Positions 16,607 through 25,607 of a DNA stretch of 64,000 nucleotides are shown in pieces. Made by a program: the position numbers and the translations under genes. Source of the DNA: Ferruginibacter albus (GTDB lineage: Bacteria > Bacteroidota > Bacteroidia > Chitinophagales > Chitinophagaceae); assembly GCF_020042285.1 (NCBI RefSeq), contig NZ_CP083388.1, forward strand, positions 310,001 through 374,000, written 5' to 3'. The first letter of the stretch is position 1; each line of letters begins with the position of its first letter. A model generated the notes under the pieces. That model saw only the letters and a list, made by a program, of their open reading frames with translations. It did not search any database and had not been told where the DNA came from.

Positions 16607-18829
16607 ATGAAAAAACTTATTTCCACGTTAATATTATTCTTTGTATTTATAAGTGCGTTTGCATTTGATAATACCGTAAAAGATACGTCAAAATATCCTA
16701 TCACACGAGCTTACTTTCACGAATTAATAGATAAAGAACAAAAGCAATGTGATGCAGCCGATGGCAAGCAGGACGGAATGATCAGGGCAACCGCCAATGA
16801 TGAGATCAACCTGCAAATTACTGATGCAGTTATTAGAAAGGTTGATGAATTGCAGGATTTTATAGAAGCCGATACCGGCATTAATACCAACCAGCAAAAA
16901 GTTACTTATCTCCGGTTTATTGAACAAATGGTGAGAGAGTATAGGGCAGGATGGCGATCAAGGCAGTTAAATCCAACATTGGCTCCTGAACTTGTGAATG
17001 GTTTTGAAAAAATGTGTAAAGCAAATATCAATGACCAAAGCATAGCACCTTTTTTTACTAATCTTCATTATGAAGCAGGAAAGATTCTTTCAGAAATATT
17101 TAAAGCAAATAAAGGATACGGCGATGCCAGGAAAGCGTTATTTCTGAAATTTTGCGCATTGTATCCAGAAAAAACGTTATCGCAAATAGGACAGTATGCA
17201 AATGAACCTTTTGCAGATAGCTTGTTAGCTGCAGCCGCTTTGCGTGATCCTGTGCAATTATATTCTTATGCCCAGGCAGCTTATTCTCCTGAAGGCAAAT
17301 TGATCCATCGAAGTAATGATCCTGTAGTAAAACAAATTGCACTGTTAAGCAAAACACCAAGAGCATTGTTATACTTTCCTTTCTTAGATAATATCTTAAA
17401 GGGTAGCCAATCCATTGATAGCATAAAAAAATATGTTGGCACAGATGAGCGGGGTTATGATAGTGTTGGTTATTATAAGCTGCTGGTAAAAACAGAAATA
17501 AAATACAGTATGCGCCTGGCAAGCGGCGACACACCGATCGCTATGTTTGGACCGAATGGCTTACGGGATATGCTGCAACGTAAAGCGCTAGAACATTTTA
17601 TTACGCCCATTAATAATTTGCATGAAGAAACGAATTTGGATATTCGTATGCGAGCACTGAATCCGTTGTCTGCCGAAGATATTTATTACATGATCGTAAT
17701 GGGTGAAAATGATATTTATACCTCAAGCTATAAACACAGTTTTGCCCGTATGCTGCAAAGGATGGGAGACCGCCCACGTACCGATTATTTGTTGATGAGC
17801 GTAAATATGGATTATTTTAAGAAGTTTATAAAGATGGCTGCCAACTTCAATCACCTGGATACTTTTTTACGATTGATGCCATCTCGTAATTCAGAGATAT
17901 TGATGAAAGCTTTTGTTGATAACCTTGACAAATCAAGCAGCCTGGAAGATGCAGTAGATGTAGCAGATAGCTATAGCAGCATCAAGAATAAAACTTTATT
18001 AAATAATATCTTACAAAATGTTATTGCTAACGAAGATCGCAGTATTGAAGAAAACAGTAACAGGGGAAAAGTTATTTACGGGTTGCTAAAAACAATTTTC
18101 TTATCAGCAAATGACAGTAAGATCGATCTTACAAAAGAGATCGGTATCCCTTCTATTTATTCCGTTGATCATAAATATTTAGTGGATGATAGTGACAGGG
18201 TAATTCAACAGGTTTTCTTTTTTGGTGATGATGATGGCAAAACAAATTTCAAAAATTTCATTGCTTCGTTTTCTCCAAACGATTGGCGGATAACAATGGA
18301 AAAAGAATGGGCAACTATTAAATCATTAAGGGGTAAAAAGGTTTGGATATTCGCTAATCGGCCATTAGAAACAGATGACAATTTAGATGACTCGGCGCAA
18401 ATACATTTGAGCAGGTATCTCACAAGAAACGATCTGTATCCAACGGTTGTAATTCACCGTGGTCACAGTTATTGGTTGCCGCGTACTATAGACAGAATGC
18501 CCGCCAATGCAAAAGTGATCGTACTAGGCAGCTGCGGTGGCTATAAAAATTTAAAACAAATACTAGAGATCTGTCCCGATGCACATATCATTTCTACTAA
18601 AGAAATAGGCAAAGGCGATATTAACCGCCCGATATTAAATTACCTGAATCAAACATTCATCACGGGAAAAACTTTGTACTGGCAGGATATGTGGACGAAC
18701 CTGACCAAGCTTTTTTCTACTGACCCCAATAAGGAAGTGCGTGAAAGCTGGGACGACTATGTGCCTCCTTATAAAAATCTCGGCGCCATATTTATAAAAG
18801 CTTATAACAAAAAGATGGAAGGAGAGTAG
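16607..18829 (+). CDS. Large secreted protein of unknown function with a caspase-like His/Cys motif pair
   Basis: 740 residues with a signal peptide (MKKLISTLILFFVFISAFAF). Residues about 30-560 are mostly helical with no recognised domain. Near the C terminus a beta-strand-like TVVIHRGHSYW (His617, His620) is followed by a helix and a second hydrophobic strand VIVLGSCGG (Cys643). A hydrophobic block followed by His-Gly-His or Ser-Cys-Gly-Gly is the layout of clan CD cysteine peptidases (caspase, gingipain, CHAT). The His-Cys spacing of 23-26 residues is shorter than usual, so peptidase activity is a hypothesis. The gene is monocistronic with its own promoter and is divergent from the response regulator. 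Confidence 0.8.
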   Translation: MKKLISTLILFFVFISAFAFDNTVKDTSKYPITRAYFHELIDKEQKQCDAADGKQDGMIRATANDEINLQITDAVIRKVDELQDFIEADTGINTNQQKVTYLRFIEQMVREYRAGWRSRQLNPTLAPELVNGFEKMCKANINDQSIAPFFTNLHYEAGKILSEIFKANKGYGDARKALFLKFCALYPEKTLSQIGQYANEPFADSLLAAAALRDPVQLYSYAQAAYSPEGKLIHRSNDPVVKQIALLSKTPRALLYFPFLDNILKGSQSIDSIKKYVGTDERGYDSVGYYKLLVKTEIKYSMRLASGDTPIAMFGPNGLRDMLQRKALEHFITPINNLHEETNLDIRMRALNPLSAEDIYYMIVMGENDIYTSSYKHSFARMLQRMGDRPRTDYLLMSVNMDYFKKFIKMAANFNHLDTFLRLMPSRNSEILMKAFVDNLDKSSSLEDAVDVADSYSSIKNKTLLNNILQNVIANEDRSIEENSNRGKVIYGLLKTIFLSANDSKIDLTKEIGIPSIYSVDHKYLVDDSDRVIQQVFFFGDDDGKTNFKNFIASFSPNDWRITMEKEWATIKSLRGKKVWIFANRPLETDDNLDDSAQIHLSRYLTRNDLYPTVVIHRGHSYWLPRTIDRMPANAKVIVLGSCGGYKNLKQILEICPDAHIISTKEIGKGDINRPILNYLNQTFITGKTLYWQDMWTNLTKLFSTDPNKEVRESWDDYVPPYKNLGAIFIKAYNKKMEGE

Positions 18830-18850
18830 TTTTGTGACTAACACCTGATC

Positions 18851-18915
18851 ATTATTCATCATTCTTGTGTCACTCTCTTGTACTGCATATCAATATTGAA
18901 CTTTTATTAAAGCGA
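18851..18915 (-). repeat. Interspersed intergenic repeat, short form, copy B
   Basis: On the minus strand it reads TTTAATAAAAGTTCAATA, then GTACAAGAGAGTGACACAAG (core 18863-18882 region), then GATGAATAATGAT. It shares its left end with the long form at 41.9 kb and its right end with copies A, F, G and H, so it links the two forms. Confidence 0.78.
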
Positions 18916-18938
18916 AATGTTGAATATTCATCAACACG

Positions 18939-18946
18939 TAACTTTG
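18939..18946 (+). promoter_or_regulatory. -7 box TAACTTTG directly before the ABC exporter gene
   Basis: Exact TAnnTTTG match ending 5 nt before the ATG at 18951. Predicted transcription start is at the nucleotide before the ATG, so the mRNA should be leaderless. The -33 region is weak (TTG 16 bp upstream). Confidence 0.5.
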
Positions 18947-18950
18947 TACT

Positions 18951-20765
18951 ATGAGCGAGCAAACTGGAAAAAGAAAAAAAGTAGTAGATACATCATTGCT
19001 TCGCCGTTTATTGGTTTTTGTCACTCCCTACAAAGGCAAATTTTACTGGTCAATTTTTTTAGCTGTTTTTTTGGCTGTACTTTCTCCCATCCGTCCATGG
19101 CTTATTCAACTAACATTAAATAAGGGATTAAAAGCACATGCGGTTGGTTTTTTGCATAGCCCTTCACAAGTGATCATCGGTATTACGATCATTCAAATTG
19201 TAATACTTTTGATAGAGTCTGCCTGTCGTTTTGTATTCTCCTTTTATACATCCGCATTAGGACAAAGCGTTGTAAAAGATATGCGTGTTGCTACCTATAA
19301 TAAAATACTTCATCTCAACCTTTCGCAATACGACAAAACACCCATCGGTACTTTAACTACACGTACAATAAATGATATCGAAGCGATCAATGATATTTTC
19401 AGTGATGGATTAATTCCCATTGTTGCGGATCTGCTTTCTATTGTGGCTGTATTATTGTATATGTTTTTTGTTGACTGGAAACTAACATTGGTTTGTATTG
19501 CTCCTTTTCCAATATTGATCATAGTAACTTATTATTTTAAAGAAAGTGTAAACAAATCTTTTATGCGTGTGCGCAATGCGGTAGCAGCATTAAATGCGTT
19601 TGTACAGGAGCATATTACAGGCATAAGCGTAGTACAGGCTTTTGCAGCAGAAGAAAGAGAAGCTAAAAAATTTGATGCGATCAATAAAGAACATCGCAAC
19701 GCCAACATCCGTTCCATAATGGCATATTCGTTGTTTTATCCCATAGTAGAATTAATATTGGCATTTTCATCGGGCTTATTGGTTTGGTGGGCTGCTAAAC
19801 AATCTATTTATGTAACCGATGATAAAGCAGTAGAAATAGCAGGCATAGTAACTTCCTTTATTTTATGTTTGAATTTATTGTTTCGTCCGTTACGTGTAAT
19901 TGCCGATAAATTTAATACGCTGCAAATGGGAATGATCGCAAGCGAACGTGTATTTAAAGTATTGGATAATCCCGATAGTGCTGTTAATGAAGGCAAGTTT
20001 ATTCCCGAACATGTTTCAGGTAATATAGAATTTAAAAATGTTTGGTTTGCCTATAATGAAAATCATTACGTATTAAAAGATATCTCTTTCACAATAAATA
20101 AAGGAGAAACCTTAGCAATTGTTGGACATACGGGAAGCGGTAAAACATCTATTATCAGTTTGATAAACCGGTTGTACCATATTCAGAAGGGTGAAATAAA
20201 AGTGGATGATCATAATATTGAAGATTATGATTTGTTTCATCTGCGTAGTAAAATAGCAGTGGTATTACAGGATGTTTTTTTGTTCAGTGCTTCTATACGG
20301 GATAATGTTACACTTCGTAATAATGCTATTTCAAAAGAACAAGTAATAGAAGCTGCAAAACTTATCGGCATTCATGATTTTATTATGCGCCTGCCAGGAG
20401 ATTATGATTATAATGTAATGGAGCGTGGTGCTACACTTTCTTTAGGACAACGACAGTTATTATCTTTTGTTCGGGCTTTATTATTTGATCCATCCATATT
20501 AATATTGGATGAAGCTACTTCTTCTATCGATACAGAAAGCGAACACTTGATTCAAAGAGCCATTGACAAATTAATTGCCGGAAGAACTTCTATTATTATT
20601 GCGCATCGCTTAAGTACAATTCGTAAAGCAACTAAAATCATTGTATTGGACAAAGGTGAAATAAAAGAAATAGGCACGCACATAGAATTACTTCAAAAGC
20701 AAGGGTATTATTACCAGTTGCATAAAATGCAGTTTGAAAAACAACTGGAACAATCTGAAGCTTGA
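18951..20765 (+). CDS. ABC exporter half-transporter (MsbA/MdlB-like), fused permease and ATPase
   Basis: 604 residues. The N-terminal ABC_membrane domain (about 25-330) has six predicted helices. The C-terminal ATPase has Walker A GHTGSGKTS (near 400), the Q loop VVLQDVFLFS, signature LSLGQRQLL, Walker B ILILDEATSSID and the H loop IIAHRLST. It would work as a homodimer exporting lipids, peptides or drugs across the inner membrane; the substrate is unknown. The AUG lies almost at the predicted 5' end of the mRNA. The next gene, atpB, has its own promoter. Confidence 0.93.
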   Translation: MSEQTGKRKKVVDTSLLRRLLVFVTPYKGKFYWSIFLAVFLAVLSPIRPWLIQLTLNKGLKAHAVGFLHSPSQVIIGITIIQIVILLIESACRFVFSFYTSALGQSVVKDMRVATYNKILHLNLSQYDKTPIGTLTTRTINDIEAINDIFSDGLIPIVADLLSIVAVLLYMFFVDWKLTLVCIAPFPILIIVTYYFKESVNKSFMRVRNAVAALNAFVQEHITGISVVQAFAAEEREAKKFDAINKEHRNANIRSIMAYSLFYPIVELILAFSSGLLVWWAAKQSIYVTDDKAVEIAGIVTSFILCLNLLFRPLRVIADKFNTLQMGMIASERVFKVLDNPDSAVNEGKFIPEHVSGNIEFKNVWFAYNENHYVLKDISFTINKGETLAIVGHTGSGKTSIISLINRLYHIQKGEIKVDDHNIEDYDLFHLRSKIAVVLQDVFLFSASIRDNVTLRNNAISKEQVIEAAKLIGIHDFIMRLPGDYDYNVMERGATLSLGQRQLLSFVRALLFDPSILILDEATSSIDTESEHLIQRAIDKLIAGRTSIIIAHRLSTIRKATKIIVLDKGEIKEIGTHIELLQKQGYYYQLHKMQFEKQLEQSEA

Positions 20766-20833
20766 TTTTCATAAAAAACCCTTTTCAGGGCTTAAATATT
20801 TCCTTTCTTTTCGCTTTTTACCCTATGCTTCCT

Positions 20834-20841
20834 TATCTTTG
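20834..20841 (+). promoter_or_regulatory. -7 box TATCTTTG upstream of atpB
   Basis: Exact TAnnTTTG match, 20 bp before the ATG at 20862. The -33 region is T-rich (TTTC at 20808-20811) but not a clear TTTG. Confidence 0.55.
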
Positions 20842-20861
20842 CGCAAAATTTAAGGTAGTAC

Positions 20862-21992
20862 ATGTCGTTAAAAAGCATAAAAGCATTACTGGTAGCGGGT
20901 TTCAGCGCAGTTATATTACTTTTTTCGAATATTTCGCTTGCGCAAGAACCTGCTGCTGCAGAACAACATGCTACTGCAGAAAATGCAAAGCCTGAAGAAG
21001 GCAAATTCAACGTTACTGAAACCATTTTAGAGCACATTAAAGATGCGCATAGCTGGCATTTATGGGGACACACTTCTGTTTCATTGCCAATTATTCTTTA
21101 TACTGATAAAGGACTGGAATTCTTTTCTTCTTCAAAATTATTGGACGAACACCATGAACCAATAGCTTATCAGGCGAATTACAATTATAAATTGGTAGGT
21201 GGTAAAATTAAAGTTGTGGGTGAAGATGGAACTGTTGATGTGGCAGCTTCAAAAAAAGTGTGGGACTTTTCCATCACTAAAAATGTAGCATCTTTATTAA
21301 TTACGGTTACTTTATTACTTATCATATTTTTAAGTGTAGCCAAGGCCTATAAAAAAACAGGGGTATCATCTGCGCCAAAAGGATTTCAGTCTTTTATGGA
21401 ACCATTGATCTTGTTTGTAAGGGACGATATAGCAAAGCCGAATATTGGTCATCATTACGCTAAATACACTCCGTTTTTATTAACGGTATTTTTCCTTATC
21501 TGGATCAATAACATGTTGGGACTGGTTCCGTTCTTTCCGGGTGGTGCTAACGTAAGTGGTAACATTGCTTTTACCATGACATTGGCTGTTTGTACGTTTA
21601 TCCTGGTAAATATCAATGGTAATAAATCTTATTGGGGACATATTTTCTGGATGCCGGGTATGCCCATCGCAATGAAAATATTTTTGGCACCGATTGAATT
21701 ATTAGGAGTGTTTACAAAACCTATCTCATTAATGATTCGGTTGTTTGCGAACATTACAGCGGGTCATATTCTCGTATTAAGCTTAATTTGTTTGATCTTC
21801 ATATTCAAAAGTGTTGCTGCATCTACCATTGCAGTACCTTTTTCAATTTTCATCAGCATGATAGAATTATTGGTTGCTTTTTTACAGGCATTCATTTTTA
21901 CCATGTTGGCGGCAATGTATATCGGTATGGCAATTGAAGAGCATCATCATCATGGTGATCATGATCCGCATTACAACGAAACAGAAGATTAA
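20862..21992 (+). CDS. atpB: F0F1 ATP synthase subunit a
   Basis: 376 residues, longer than the ~270 of enterobacterial subunit a. A signal-peptide-like N terminus (MSLKSIKALLVAGFSAVILL, cleaved near SLAQ) leads a ~100-residue periplasmic extension typical of Bacteroidota members. The membrane domain follows, with the essential Arg in SLMIRLFANITAGHI and AMYIGMAIEEHHH at the end, where a His-rich tail (EEHHHHGDHD) stands out. Subunit a forms the proton half-channels against the c-ring. It is the first gene of the atpBEFH cluster, with atpI missing upstream. Confidence 0.97.
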   Translation: MSLKSIKALLVAGFSAVILLFSNISLAQEPAAAEQHATAENAKPEEGKFNVTETILEHIKDAHSWHLWGHTSVSLPIILYTDKGLEFFSSSKLLDEHHEPIAYQANYNYKLVGGKIKVVGEDGTVDVAASKKVWDFSITKNVASLLITVTLLLIIFLSVAKAYKKTGVSSAPKGFQSFMEPLILFVRDDIAKPNIGHHYAKYTPFLLTVFFLIWINNMLGLVPFFPGGANVSGNIAFTMTLAVCTFILVNINGNKSYWGHIFWMPGMPIAMKIFLAPIELLGVFTKPISLMIRLFANITAGHILVLSLICLIFIFKSVAASTIAVPFSIFISMIELLVAFLQAFIFTMLAAMYIGMAIEEHHHHGDHDPHYNETED

Positions 21993-22017
21993 TAAACTCT
22001 TTTTTTATAACAATTAA

Positions 22018-22248
<231 letters not shown>

Positions 22249-22260
22249 TCCACCAACTTT

Positions 22261-22300
22261 TTACAGGCTTAAAGCACAGGGCGGAGAGCCTGTAATTTTT
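22261..22300 (+). terminator. Hairpin with T run between atpE and atpF (possible partial terminator)
   Basis: Perfect 9-bp stem TTACAGGCT (22261-22269) / AGCCTGTAA (22287-22295), 17-nt loop, then TTTTT. It lies inside the operon, so it is more likely an attenuator or an mRNA-end stabiliser than a full stop. Confidence 0.6.
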
Positions 22301-22334
22301 AAATTTTGATATTTTCAATTTTCAATTATAAGAT

Positions 22335-22844
22335 ATGTTGTTAGAAATAAATCCTTTAGTATTACCTGATATCGGTTTGGTATTTTGGAGTACTATTTCC
22401 TTTTTGATTTTATTGTTTGTGTTAGGCAAGTTTGCCTGGAAGCCAATAATGAAAGCTATTGGTGAAAGAGAGCAGGGGATTGCAGATGCGATTGCATCAG
22501 CAGAAAAAGTAAAGTTGGAAATGGCGCAATTGAAAAATGACAACGAAGCTTTATTGATCAAAGCACGTGAAGAAAGAGCACAATTATTAAAAGAGGCAAA
22601 AGAAACAAAAGATAAAATAATTAACGAAGCAAAAGAAGAAGCAAAATCACAAGCATCTAAAATAATTAACGATGCACAGGTGGTGATCAATCAGCAAAAA
22701 ATGGCTGCCATCAATGATTTAAAAAATCAAGTTGGAAATTTAGTAGTTGAAGTAAGTGAAAAGGTTTTAAGGCGTGAGTTAAGCAATAAGACAGAACAGG
22801 AAAACTACATTAAACAATTGGCAGAAGAAGTAAAATTAAATTAA
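22335..22844 (+). CDS. atpF: F0F1 ATP synthase subunit b
   Basis: 169 residues. One N-terminal membrane helix (about 12-32, LVFWSTISFLILLFVLGKFA) is followed by KPIMKAIGEREQGI and a long charged coiled coil. This is the peripheral stalk that holds the F1 head to subunit a. It lies 86 bp after atpE, with the hairpin in between, and 52 bp before atpH. Confidence 0.96.
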   Translation: MLLEINPLVLPDIGLVFWSTISFLILLFVLGKFAWKPIMKAIGEREQGIADAIASAEKVKLEMAQLKNDNEALLIKAREERAQLLKEAKETKDKIINEAKEEAKSQASKIINDAQVVINQQKMAAINDLKNQVGNLVVEVSEKVLRRELSNKTEQENYIKQLAEEVKLN

Positions 22845-22896
22845 TTGCTGGGTGAATGTGAATTGCACAGCATTGTCAGCATAGTAAGATAATAAA

Positions 22897-23460
22897 ATGG
22901 ATAATCCACGGTTAGCATCACGATACGCAAAAAGCTTGATTGATCTTTCAATCGAGCAAAACAAGCTGGAAGCGGTTTTCAACGATATGAAAATGTTGAA
23001 ATCCATTTGTGGTATTAGCCCCGAATTTGTGAGCATGTTGCGCAGCCCAATCATTCTGGCAGATAAAAAAGCGAAAATCATAGCTGCCGTTACCGAAGAA
23101 AAAACGGATGCGCTTACATCGGCTTTTATTCATTTATTGGTAACAAAGAACCGGGAATCAAACCTTCTTGAAATTGCTTCGGCATTTATCGATCAATATA
23201 ATGAGATCAAAAATATTCATTTGGTAAAACTAACTACAGCAGTGGCTATCAGCGATGATGTAAAGCAGTCAATTGTACAAAAGGTAAGTACAATGCCGGG
23301 CATTGGTACAGTAGAATTAGAAGCTACTGTTAATCCTAATTTGATTGGTGGTTTTATTTTGGAAACAAATAATAACCTGGTTGATGCAAGTATTCTTCGT
23401 GACCTAAAGGATGTGAAGAAACAATTCTTAAATAATGAATACATTCATAAAATAAGATAA
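22897..23460 (+). CDS. atpH: F0F1 ATP synthase subunit delta
   Basis: 187 residues, OSCP/delta family: N-terminal helical bundle (NPRLASRYAKSLIDLSIEQN), middle HLLVTKNRESNLLEIASAF, and C-terminal VNPNLIGGFILE, all family hallmarks. It joins the stator stalk to the F1 head. Here the operon stops at a strong terminator 20 bp downstream rather than continuing into atpA and atpG, the usual order. The missing catalytic subunits must be encoded outside this window. Confidence 0.96.
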   Translation: MDNPRLASRYAKSLIDLSIEQNKLEAVFNDMKMLKSICGISPEFVSMLRSPIILADKKAKIIAAVTEEKTDALTSAFIHLLVTKNRESNLLEIASAFIDQYNEIKNIHLVKLTTAVAISDDVKQSIVQKVSTMPGIGTVELEATVNPNLIGGFILETNNNLVDASILRDLKDVKKQFLNNEYIHKIR

Positions 23461-23480
23461 ATAAAAACAAATTATCTTGA

Positions 23481-23524
23481 CATAAATAAAAATTCCGAAG
23501 CATGCTTCGGAATTTTTATTTATG
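23481..23524. terminator. Perfect 44-bp palindrome, bidirectional terminator
   Basis: 22-bp arms meet at 23502/23503 (core CCGAAGCATGCTTCGG) and are flanked by A and T runs on both sides. It lies between the convergent atpH and beta-barrel genes and should stop transcription from both. Confidence 0.9.
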
Positions 23525-23535
23525 TATTTTTTCTA

Positions 23536-24480
23536 TTACCTAACTTTTTCTCTACCCATTATTAATCCTAGTTTTAAATTGAAGGTAAAATAAGAATCAT
23601 TGTTGTAGTATTTACCTCTTAAACTACCAGGGCGGGAAATGTATTTAGGATTAATGTTTAAATTTCGGTTGTTCAAAAGCAATGCATCTGTTAATTGTTG
23701 CCCTTGTAAATGCTGATAAAATAATGCCGTTGGAATATATCTTGTACTTACGTCATCTAAATAATCTGTATTTAAAATTCTAACCAAACATTCTGCTCTT
23801 ACATTTAATAAGCTGTTTACTTCATATCTAAAACCTATACCAACCGGAATGTTCATTTGCTGCAATTTGTACTCATTACGGCCTGCAACCCATCCTTCAC
23901 CCTCTGTATGCAAAGGTTGCAGATCAACCCATCTTCCATTTAATAAAGCTTGAGGATTAAATGAGAATAGTCCAATTCCACCCATTATATAAGGTGAAAA
24001 GGTAGGAGGTTGTTTATCCTTACTTTCCCAATCAACAAAAATAAATAAGGGGTGAAACTCTGCTATTAAAGCAATTTCTGAGATATTACTTCTAAAGCTT
24101 AAATTTCTCTCGTAACGGCCTTCAGTTGTAGAGGCTACATTTTTTAGAATACTATCATAAGCTCCGATTTGTCCAAAAGTAGCTTCTAACCGTAACCCCA
24201 CCGCATATTTATAAGTGGCACTGAAATAAACACTTCCTCCAAGTTTGGTGTTTCCGTAATTAAGATCTTTTACGAATGGCTTACCAATACCCTGGTTACC
24301 ACCTATGTCTGTTAAACAGTTCATAGCTGCCACAGAAGCGCCTAGCTCAAAGGTTACTTTATTATCATAATAGTTATTGTCGTAGTAGTAATATTGGGCA
24401 GCCGACTTTTCTACCGTAAACAGTAGTAAAAAAATTGGAGTCAAGAGGTATATAATAGCCCTGGTTCTAGTTCTGGTCAT
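23536..24480 (-). CDS. Outer membrane beta-barrel protein (DUF6089-like)
   Basis: 314 residues with a signal peptide (AIIYLLTPIFLLLFTVEKSA, then AQYYYYDNNYYDN). The mature part alternates aromatic and polar residues in beta-strand-like blocks (VTFELGASVAAMNCLTDIGG, GLRLEATFGQIGAYDS, YIMGGIGLFSFNP, YTFNLKLGLIMG-type end). The GNTKLGGSV region and the overall pattern match the DUF6089 barrels common in Bacteroidota. Function unknown, probably structural or an unassigned porin-like role. The ATG at 24480 is preferred over TTG at 24486. Confidence 0.8.
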   Translation of the reverse strand: MTRTRTRAIIYLLTPIFLLLFTVEKSAAQYYYYDNNYYDNKVTFELGASVAAMNCLTDIGGNQGIGKPFVKDLNYGNTKLGGSVYFSATYKYAVGLRLEATFGQIGAYDSILKNVASTTEGRYERNLSFRSNISEIALIAEFHPLFIFVDWESKDKQPPTFSPYIMGGIGLFSFNPQALLNGRWVDLQPLHTEGEGWVAGRNEYKLQQMNIPVGIGFRYEVNSLLNVRAECLVRILNTDYLDDVSTRYIPTALFYQHLQGQQLTDALLLNNRNLNINPKYISRPGSLRGKYYNNDSYFTFNLKLGLIMGREKVR

Positions 24481-24571
24481 GCACAAGTTTCCTTTTTATA
24501 TAAGGTGTTATGGTCAGCAAGTGATGATAAGGGAAGTTCTGCAAATAAAACGATTATTCTTCAATAATATT

Positions 24572-25216
24572 TCACTCCTGTGTAATATTATTATAAAACT
24601 TACAGATTCTTCGTAAACCGCATTCGTTGCATTTGGGATTTCGAGCAGTACAGATATATCGACCATGCAAAATCAGCCAATGATGCGCTTTGTAAATATA
24701 TTGTTTTTCGATGTACTTAACTAATTGTTCTTCTGCTGCTTTTGGTGTTTTTGCATTAATAGTTAAACCAATTCTTGCACTTACCCTAAAAACATGCGTA
24801 TCTACTGCCATATTCGGTTGCTTGTCAATCACAGAAGTGATAACGTTTGCGGTTTTTCTTCCTACTCCCGGTAGCTTAATTAACTCATCAACTTTCATGG
24901 GAACGTTGCCGGAAAAATCCTCCTCCAACATTTTTGCCATGCCGATCAAATGTTTGGTTTTATTATTGGGATAAGAGATACTTTTTATCAATGGAAAAAG
25001 TTCATCAAAAGTAGCTTTACTCATCGCCTTTGAATCTGGATATTTTTCAAAAATGGAAGGAGTGGTAAGATTCACTCTTTTATCGGTGCATTGTGCTGAA
25101 AGAATTACAGCAACCAATAATTCAAAGGGGGTATCATACAATAATTCTGTTTCTGCGTCGGGAGAATGCTTTAAAAAATAGTTGATGAAGTCTTGATACC
25201 TTTCTTTTCTCGTCAT
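24572..25216 (-). CDS. nth: Endonuclease III
   Basis: 214 residues, usual family length. It is a base-excision repair glycosylase / AP lyase for oxidised pyrimidines. The helix-hairpin-helix LPGVGRKTANV carries the catalytic Lys, and the catalytic Asp is in AVDTHVFRVSARIGL. The C-terminal 4Fe-4S motif is intact: C-x6-C-x2-C-x5-C in CTARNPKCNECGLRRICKF. The start codon at 25214-25216 touches the T run of the preceding terminator (25217-25243), leaving no room for a ribosome-binding site. Confidence 0.96.
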   Translation of the reverse strand: MTRKERYQDFINYFLKHSPDAETELLYDTPFELLVAVILSAQCTDKRVNLTTPSIFEKYPDSKAMSKATFDELFPLIKSISYPNNKTKHLIGMAKMLEEDFSGNVPMKVDELIKLPGVGRKTANVITSVIDKQPNMAVDTHVFRVSARIGLTINAKTPKAAEEQLVKYIEKQYIYKAHHWLILHGRYICTARNPKCNECGLRRICKFYNNITQE

Positions 25217-25243
25217 AAAAAAAGTGCCGCTTTGGGCGGCACT
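25217..25243 (-). terminator. Intrinsic terminator abutting the nth start codon
   Basis: On the minus strand AGTGCCGC pairs with GCGGCACT over a 5-nt loop and is followed by seven T residues that run directly into the nth ATG. It ends the transcript of the 93-residue gene upstream. Confidence 0.8.
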
Positions 25244-25266
25244 AAAATTAATTTAAAATTGTTTAA

Positions 25267-25548
25267 TTAAGATTCTGTTGTAAGTTCTCTTGTTGCTTTT
25301 TCAGCGTAATCAACAATTTTATCTACTGATTTTTTGCGTGGTGAGAAAAGATTCAGTGTGTCTAAGCGTTTTTGAGCCGAGATAATTACCTCGTATTTTT
25401 CACGAAGTTCCCAATCTGATTCCAGTGCTTTCCTGATAGCAATGGTTTTTTCAGTAGAAGCCTCGTTGTACGCAAACTGCACTAAATCCTCTAAATTAAA
25501 GCTGTGCATAGGCAAATTTAATTGCTTGTTTAAAAATTTATTATCCAT
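25267..25548 (-). CDS. Small conserved-type hypothetical protein
   Basis: 93 residues, soluble, rich in charged helices (STEKTIAIRKALESDWELREKYEVII) with a basic patch SPRKKSVDKIVDY. No membrane segment. The family was not recognised. ATG at 25548 is preferred over GTG at 25554. It lies 59 bp downstream of the FtsB-like gene and ends at its own terminator. Confidence 0.7.
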   Translation of the reverse strand: MDNKFLNKQLNLPMHSFNLEDLVQFAYNEASTEKTIAIRKALESDWELREKYEVIISAQKRLDTLNLFSPRKKSVDKIVDYAEKATRELTTES

Positions 25549-25607
25549 ATCCACATCTATAAACGCACCATTACCCGTAATATTGCGTTTCAGGAAACTT
25601 TTGTATA

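Noticed and set aside
16535-18829. Assigning the 740-residue protein to a named peptidase family
   Set aside because: Only the His and Cys motifs are visible and their spacing is short; the dyad is reported as a hypothesis instead.
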